A DNA stretch of 9,439 bases from the NCBI GenBank assembly GCA_025928535.1, contig JAICJJ010000069.1, positions 1 through 9,439 of the forward strand. The letters run 5' to 3'. The notes beneath the pieces were generated by a model, which saw only the letters and a list, made by a program, of their open reading frames with translations, ran no database searches and was not told the DNA's origin. Below are positions 5,418 to 9,439 of this stretch, one piece after another. Source of the stretch: Thermomicrobiales bacterium. GTDB lineage: Bacteria > Chloroflexota > Chloroflexia > Thermomicrobiales > UBA6265. A program made the position numbers and the translations under genes. The stretch's first letter is position 1. Each line of letters opens with the position of its first letter.

Positions 5418-5792
5418 ATGGAGACGGAGCGAGTCGCGGCGACGTGGCAGGAGCGGCTGGGCGGCGCCGACGCGCTTGCCCGGATCGTCGATCGGCTGTA
5501 CACGCTGGCGTTGGACGATCCCGCCCTGGAACCCGTCTTTGCGCGGGTCGACCTGGACGCGTTGCAACGCCATCAGGCGCGTTTTCTCGGCTTCGTCCTC
5601 GGCAGCGGCGACGCGACAATCGGCGCCCAGATGCGGCGCGCCCACACAGGGCTCGAAATCACGCCGCGCCAGTTCACGGCGATGGCGCGCCATCTCACGA
5701 CCGCGCTGGACAGCACCGGCGCGCCGCCTGCACTCGTGCGCGAAATCGCCGAGCAGGTCGAGCGGCTTCGCGACGACATCGTCGGCTGGTGA
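5418..5792 (+). CDS. glbN: Group I truncated (2/2) hemoglobin
   Basis: This 124-residue soluble heme protein belongs to the truncated hemoglobins, which bind O2 or NO and often detoxify NO or handle oxygen. Signature positions are present: Y28 (B10) in RLYTLALDDP, which would hydrogen-bond the ligand; F41 (CD1) in LEPVFARVD; Q53 in HQARFLGFVLG at or near E11; and the proximal heme ligand H76 (F8) in MRRAHTGLEITPRQF. The loop before helix F reads LGSGDATIGAQM where group I members usually have a Gly-Gly-Pro and a Tyr; length is kept but the aromatic is lost. The C-terminus (VERLRDDIVGW) is typical. AGGAGG lies 8 bases before the chosen ATG; an upstream in-frame start at 5241 adds only low-complexity Arg-rich sequence. 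The symbol is by family, not proven orthology. Confidence 0.9.
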   Translation: METERVAATWQERLGGADALARIVDRLYTLALDDPALEPVFARVDLDALQRHQARFLGFVLGSGDATIGAQMRRAHTGLEITPRQFTAMARHLTTALDSTGAPPALVREIAEQVERLRDDIVGW

Positions 5793-5867
5793 CCGCGATG
5801 ATGCGTGTGCGCTCGCGACGCCAGCGCTTGCGTCATACGTGCCGCATGACGCCCGGCGCCATCGCCT

Positions 5868-5911
5868 TTGACAGAACGCGCAGCACCCCAGCACAATGCG
5901 AATGCTGATCA
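5868..5911 (+). promoter_or_regulatory. Candidate promoter of the STAND-LuxR regulator gene
   Basis: A perfect -35 TTGACA (5868-5873) is followed after 18 bases by CACAAT (5892-5897), a four-of-six -10 match. This predicts a transcript start near 5904 and a leader of about 47 bases. The palindrome TGATCA (5906-5911) sits at the predicted start, where a repressor could bind. Confidence 0.5.
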
Positions 5912-5950
5912 TGGCGTAGTGTCGGTCGTCATTCGGCGGCCGGGCAGACG

Positions 5951-8284
5951 ATGATGCAAGGCGATCTTCCCGCCCCGCCGCTTCCCCATCCCCCGACGTC
6001 GCTCGTCGGCCGCGAGCAGGACGTGGCCGCCATCGTCGCGGCGGTGACGCGCAATGGCGTCCGGCTCCTGACGCTCACGGGCGTCGGCGGCGTCGGCAAG
6101 TCACGGGTCGCGCTGGCCGTCGCCCATGCCATTCGCCCGCATTTTGACGGCGCTGTGTTCCTCGGCGACTTCGCCGCGGTCGGCGGCCCCGCGTTGCTCG
6201 CGCCGACGCTCTCTGCCTTGCTCGGCTTGCCCGCGCCGGCCGAGGCGTCGTCGCTCCACCGGCTCGAACGGGCGATCGGCCAGCGGCGCGTCGCCATCGT
6301 GCTGGACAACTTCGACCGCGTCATCCCGCACGCCTTGCCGCTCGCCGATCTGCTGGCCGCCTGCCCGGGGCTGATCATCCTGGCAACGAGCCGGAGCCGG
6401 CTGAGGCTGCGGGGTGAAACCGTCCGTCCGATTCCGCCGCTGCCGACGTCGGCCAGCGACGCGGCGACGCCGGAGGCGTTGCGCGAGGTTCCGGCCGTCC
6501 AACTGTTCGTCGCGCGCGGGCAGGAGGTCGACCACGGTTTTGCGCTGACCGCCGACAACGCCACGCCGGTGGGCGAGATCGTGCGCCGGCTCGACGGCAT
6601 CCCGCTCGCGATCGAGCTCGCGGCGGCGCGGCTCGATCTGCTCCCGCCAGCGGCGTTGCTGGCCCGCCTGCAACAACGCCTGCTGCTGCTGACCGGCGGC
6701 GCGCGCGACCTGCCGGATCGGCTGCAAACGATGCGCCAGGCCATCGCCTGGAGTTACGATCTGCTGACCCCGGACGAACAACGCATGGTGGAGCGACTGG
6801 CAGTCTTCGCCGACGGCATTCCGCTGGCCGGCGCCGTTGCCGTATGCGGCGATGGCGACGAGGTCAGCACGCTCGATCTGCTGGGCCGCCTCGGGGAGCG
6901 CAGCCTGCTCGTTCGGGAATCGACCGCGGAGACGGAACCGCGCTTCCGCATGCTGCAGACGATTCGCGAATTCGCCCTCGATCGTCTCGCCGGCAGCGGC
7001 CTCCGGGATGAAACGATGGGCCGGCTCGCCGCGTGGTGCCTGAACCTGGCCGAGACGGCGGCGGAGATTCGCGTCAAGACGAGCGGCGCGCCCGAATTGA
7101 TCGCGCGCATCGAAGCCGAGCACGCGACGCTGCGCGAAGTCATGTCATGGCTCGAATCCCGCGCACAACCGGACGATTTTCTCCGTTTGACCGCCGCCCT
7201 TGGCTGGTTCTGGCTGCACCGCAGTCATCGCGCCGAGGGGCGGCGCTGGCTCGATTCGGCCATCGCCCAGGCGACCGCCGCGGGCATCCGATCCGTCGTC
7301 CTCGCTCGCGCCCTCGACGGCGCCGCCGTCCTCGCGTTTTCCCAGGGAGACTACGCGCGAGCGAGCCTGCTCGTCGCCGCCTACGCGGCGCTCAGTCAGG
7401 CATTGGGCGATCGGTGGGGCGTCGCGGCCGCATTGAATCTGCACGGCGCCATTGCGCGGGCGCAAGGCGACCTCGACGCTGCCGACATCGCTTTCGCCGA
7501 AGCGCTGGCCCGTTTTCAGGAAATCGGCGATTCCGGCTGGATCGCCCTGGCGACGCTCAATCGCGGCGCCGTCGCCTACTGGCAAGGCCAGGCCGAGCAG
7601 GCGACGGCGTTGATGCGGGAGGCGCTTGCCCGCTATCAGGCGGCGGACGACGCCTATGGTCAGGCGATCGCCTTGAGCGATCTTGGCCGCGCCCTGGCCG
7701 ACGCGAACGACCACGTCGGCGCCGCCGCGCGCTTCCGGGAAAGCCTCGGCCACTGGCGGCGCGTCGGGACGAAAGAAGGCTTGATCGACTGGCTGACGCG
7801 GACCGCGACGCTGGCGGCTCAAGGCGGCGCCGCTGAACGGGCGATGCGCTGGTTCAGCGCGGCCGAAACGGTGCGGACGACCATCGGCTACATGTTCGAC
7901 CACCCGGAACGCGCCCGCCAGCGACAGGCGCTGGAGACGGCCCGCCTGGCGCTGGGCGAAGAACGGGCGACCGCGGCCTGGGCGGGCGGTCGCGCGTTGA
8001 AGTTCGATGATGCCGTGGTCGAAGCGGACGCCTGGCTGCTGGCTGGCGCCGCGTCGCCCGCGCCAGCGGCCACGGCGCGTTCGAATGTGTTGGCGGGCTT
8101 GACGCCGCGCGAACGCGACGTGCTGCGGCTGGTGGTGCAAGGCCAGTCCGACCGGCAAATCGGCGACGCGCTCTACATCAGCCACCGGACGGTGATGCGC
8201 CACGTCGAAAATGTCCTGGCCAAGTTCGACGTCAAATCCCGCACCGCCGCCGCCACCTTCGCCGTGCGCCACGGGTTCGTCTAG
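5951..8284 (+). CDS. STAND/NB-ARC ATPase with TPR-like repeats and C-terminal LuxR DNA-binding domain
   Basis: This 777-residue cytosolic transcription regulator belongs to the large-ATPase LuxR class common in Chloroflexota and Actinobacteria. SLVGREQDVAAI (17-28) opens the NTPase part; Walker A is GVGGVGKS (44-51), Walker B VAIVLDNFD (114-122), followed by ATSRSRLRLRGE (about 145-156) and LDGIPLAIELAAAR (214-227), the NB-ARC GLPL motif. A winged-helix-like segment follows, then a helical repeat region (about 380-640) resembling TPRs, which in relatives binds the inducer or partner. Residues 714-777 form the LuxR/GerE helix-turn-helix: LTPRERDVLRLVVQGQSDRQI, SHRTVMRHVENVLAKF, VKSRTAAATFA. 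Nucleotide-driven switching between closed and open oligomeric states is known for the class; signal and target genes are unknown. No clear Shine-Dalgarno precedes ATG 5951; ATG 5954 is the alternative. It converges with the kinase gene. Confidence 0.92.
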   Translation: MMQGDLPAPPLPHPPTSLVGREQDVAAIVAAVTRNGVRLLTLTGVGGVGKSRVALAVAHAIRPHFDGAVFLGDFAAVGGPALLAPTLSALLGLPAPAEASSLHRLERAIGQRRVAIVLDNFDRVIPHALPLADLLAACPGLIILATSRSRLRLRGETVRPIPPLPTSASDAATPEALREVPAVQLFVARGQEVDHGFALTADNATPVGEIVRRLDGIPLAIELAAARLDLLPPAALLARLQQRLLLLTGGARDLPDRLQTMRQAIAWSYDLLTPDEQRMVERLAVFADGIPLAGAVAVCGDGDEVSTLDLLGRLGERSLLVRESTAETEPRFRMLQTIREFALDRLAGSGLRDETMGRLAAWCLNLAETAAEIRVKTSGAPELIARIEAEHATLREVMSWLESRAQPDDFLRLTAALGWFWLHRSHRAEGRRWLDSAIAQATAAGIRSVVLARALDGAAVLAFSQGDYARASLLVAAYAALSQALGDRWGVAAALNLHGAIARAQGDLDAADIAFAEALARFQEIGDSGWIALATLNRGAVAYWQGQAEQATALMREALARYQAADDAYGQAIALSDLGRALADANDHVGAAARFRESLGHWRRVGTKEGLIDWLTRTATLAAQGGAAERAMRWFSAAETVRTTIGYMFDHPERARQRQALETARLALGEERATAAWAGGRALKFDDAVVEADAWLLAGAASPAPAATARSNVLAGLTPRERDVLRLVVQGQSDRQIGDALYISHRTVMRHVENVLAKFDVKSRTAAATFAVRHGFV

Positions 8285-8294
8285 CGACCGCGCC

Positions 8295-9439
8295 TCAGCG
8301 TTTCGACGATGGCGTGCCGGCGAGGCTCGTTCGGGTCGGCCGCAACGGCAATGTCACCGTCATCGTCGTGCCGCGGCCCGGCTGGCTTTCGGCCTTGATC
8401 GTGCCGCCATGCGTTTCGACCAGGCCGCGGGCGATGGCGAGGCCGAGGCCGGTCCCGCCCGAATCGGCCGCTTTCCAGAAGCGGTCGAAGACGCGCGCCA
8501 GATCGTCCGGCGGGATGCCGGAGCCGGTGTCGCGGACAGCGATGACGACGCGGTCGCCGCACGGCCGCGCGCCGACCCGCACCGAGCCGCCGCGCGGCGT
8601 GTGACTGAGCGCGTTGGCGAGGAGATTGTCGAGCACCTGCCGGATGCGGACCGGATCGATGTCGGCCGGCGGCGTCGGCTCGGTGACGGCGCGCAAATCG
8701 ACGCCGGCCGCTTCCGCCCGCGGCTGGTGGCCGGCGACCGCGTCGTCGACCAGCGCGACGACATCGGTCATTTCGCGGTGGAGCGGCAGCGCGCCGGCGT
8801 CGGCGAGCGACAACGTCCGCAGATCGTCGAGGAGCCGCGCCATCACCGCCGTTTCTTCGAGGACGATGTCGAGGCGCTCGTCGTCGCGCGGGTAGACGCC
8901 GTCGAGCATCCCTTCGACCGTGCCGCGCACCACCGTCAGCGGCGTCCGCAATTCATGCGCGATGTCGGCCAGCAGGTTGCGGCGCTGGAGTTCGTTGGCT
9001 TCGAGGCGAGCGGTCATCGCGTTGAACGACTGCACCAGCCGGCCGACCTCGCCTTTCGCCCGCGTTTCGACCCGCACGCCGTAATCGCCGCCCGCCACCC
9101 GGTCGGCCGCTTCCATCACGTCGCCGATCGGCGCCGCCGTGCCCCGCAGCGCCCGTCCCGCCCAGATGACAATCAGAATCAGGATGACGACGCCGAGGAA
9201 GCCGAACGGCGGGCCATGCCGGCCCGGCCCCGGCGCGAAGAGCGCGCCGAGAAAACTGGCGAGGATCATCAGGCCGACGGCCGCGCCGAAAAAGCAGCCG
9301 ACCCGCCGCAGGAAGCCGCCCCGCGGCCCCCGCCGCTTCGGCGGGAACGAGCCGCTCTCCGGCCACCAGGCGGGCGGGAACGGCTCGTCTTCCGGCCACC
9401 AGGGGGGCGGCCCGTCGCTCCAGTTGGGCGGCGTGGCCG
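8295..9439 (-). CDS. Sensor histidine kinase (HAMP, HisKA, HATPase_c), N-terminus cut off by the window edge
   Basis: This is a membrane sensor kinase of a two-component system; 380 residues are visible and the start lies beyond the right edge. A Trp/Pro-rich segment with two WWPE units precedes a basic stretch, a membrane helix (about 46-68), a short loop rich in Gly and Pro (about ten residues), and a second helix (about 79-98). A HAMP linker follows, then the H box ADIAHELRTPL (phosphorylated H161), the N box LDNLLANALSH (about 269-279), the G1 box VRDTGSGIPP, the F box DRFW, and the G2 box GGTGLGLAIARGLVETHGG. All catalytic motifs are intact, so autophosphorylation is expected. With almost no extracytoplasmic domain, the signal is probably sensed in the membrane or by the N-terminal tail. 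A partner response regulator is expected just upstream, outside the window. The stop codon lies 10 bases from that of the LuxR gene. Confidence 0.93.
   Translation of the reverse strand, partial: ATPPNWSDGPPPWWPEDEPFPPAWWPESGSFPPKRRGPRGGFLRRVGCFFGAAVGLMILASFLGALFAPGPGRHGPPFGFLGVVILILIVIWAGRALRGTAAPIGDVMEAADRVAGGDYGVRVETRAKGEVGRLVQSFNAMTARLEANELQRRNLLADIAHELRTPLTVVRGTVEGMLDGVYPRDDERLDIVLEETAVMARLLDDLRTLSLADAGALPLHREMTDVVALVDDAVAGHQPRAEAAGVDLRAVTEPTPPADIDPVRIRQVLDNLLANALSHTPRGGSVRVGARPCGDRVVIAVRDTGSGIPPDDLARVFDRFWKAADSGGTGLGLAIARGLVETHGGTIKAESQPGRGTTMTVTLPLRPTRTSLAGTPSSKR
9341..9403 (-). repeat. Two tandem 33-base repeats encoding WWPE units in the histidine kinase tail
   Basis: Positions 9341-9370 and 9374-9403 share most of 30 bases at a period of 33, beginning GCGGGAACG and ending TCCGGCCACCAGG. 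Read on the minus strand they give two 11-residue units, WWPEDEPFPPA and WWPESGSFPPK. A more degenerate unit (NWSDGPPP) may precede them. The identity of the final 13 bases suggests recent duplication or strong constraint. Confidence 0.75.

Noticed and set aside
4068..5912. 614-residue minus-strand open frame
   Set aside because: It runs antisense to the methyltransferase and truncated hemoglobin genes, both with clear motifs and ribosome binding sites; its composition is typical of a shadow frame.
7145..8272. 375-residue minus-strand frame opposite the LuxR regulator
   Set aside because: It is a shadow of the repeat region and DNA-binding domain, which are clearly coded on the plus strand.

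Overview
The window is GC-rich (roughly 60-75% by line). Its gene content is typical of Chloroflexota, most likely Thermomicrobia: a long LuxR regulator with an N-terminal STAND/NB-ARC ATPase, a histidine kinase with Trp-Trp-Pro-Glu repeats before its first membrane helix, and a Tat-exported molybdoenzyme with an Ala/Thr/Pro linker after its signal peptide. The lineage is inferred from protein style only; there is no rRNA gene or marker gene here.

Left part, 1-4053, all on the minus strand. In transcription order (right to left) it holds a Tat-exported SoxC/sulfite-oxidase-like molybdopterin protein (2815-4053), closed by a perfect GC-rich hairpin (2759-2788); a small HTH_37 (HigA-like) regulator with no toxin partner (2400-2687); a complete Xre-RES toxin-antitoxin pair (antitoxin 1861-2283, RES NAD+-degrading toxin 1190-1861, TGATG overlap); and the N-terminal 370 codons of a YtcJ-like metal-dependent amidohydrolase that runs off the left edge. 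The HTH gene is clearly poorer in GC (about 59%) than its surroundings, so the regulator/toxin-antitoxin block looks like an accessory insertion between two metabolic genes.

Middle part, 4054-5950. A divergent 227-base gap is followed by a plus-strand class I SAM-dependent methyltransferase (4281-5051). A 366-base gap follows with no convincing gene (a weak minus-strand ORF is described). Then come a stem-loop and a group I truncated hemoglobin (5418-5792). A good -35 element (TTGACA) lies just ahead of the large regulator.

Right part, 5951-9439. The STAND-LuxR regulator (5951-8284, plus strand) converges, with only 10 bases between stop codons, on a sensor histidine kinase (8295 to the right edge, minus strand). 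The kinase start and its probable response regulator lie outside the window.

The best-supported accessory system is the Xre-RES module with its candidate promoter/operator and the adjacent orphan antitoxin-like gene. I saw no CRISPR array, IS element, tRNA or rRNA, and nothing that establishes a wholly new system.
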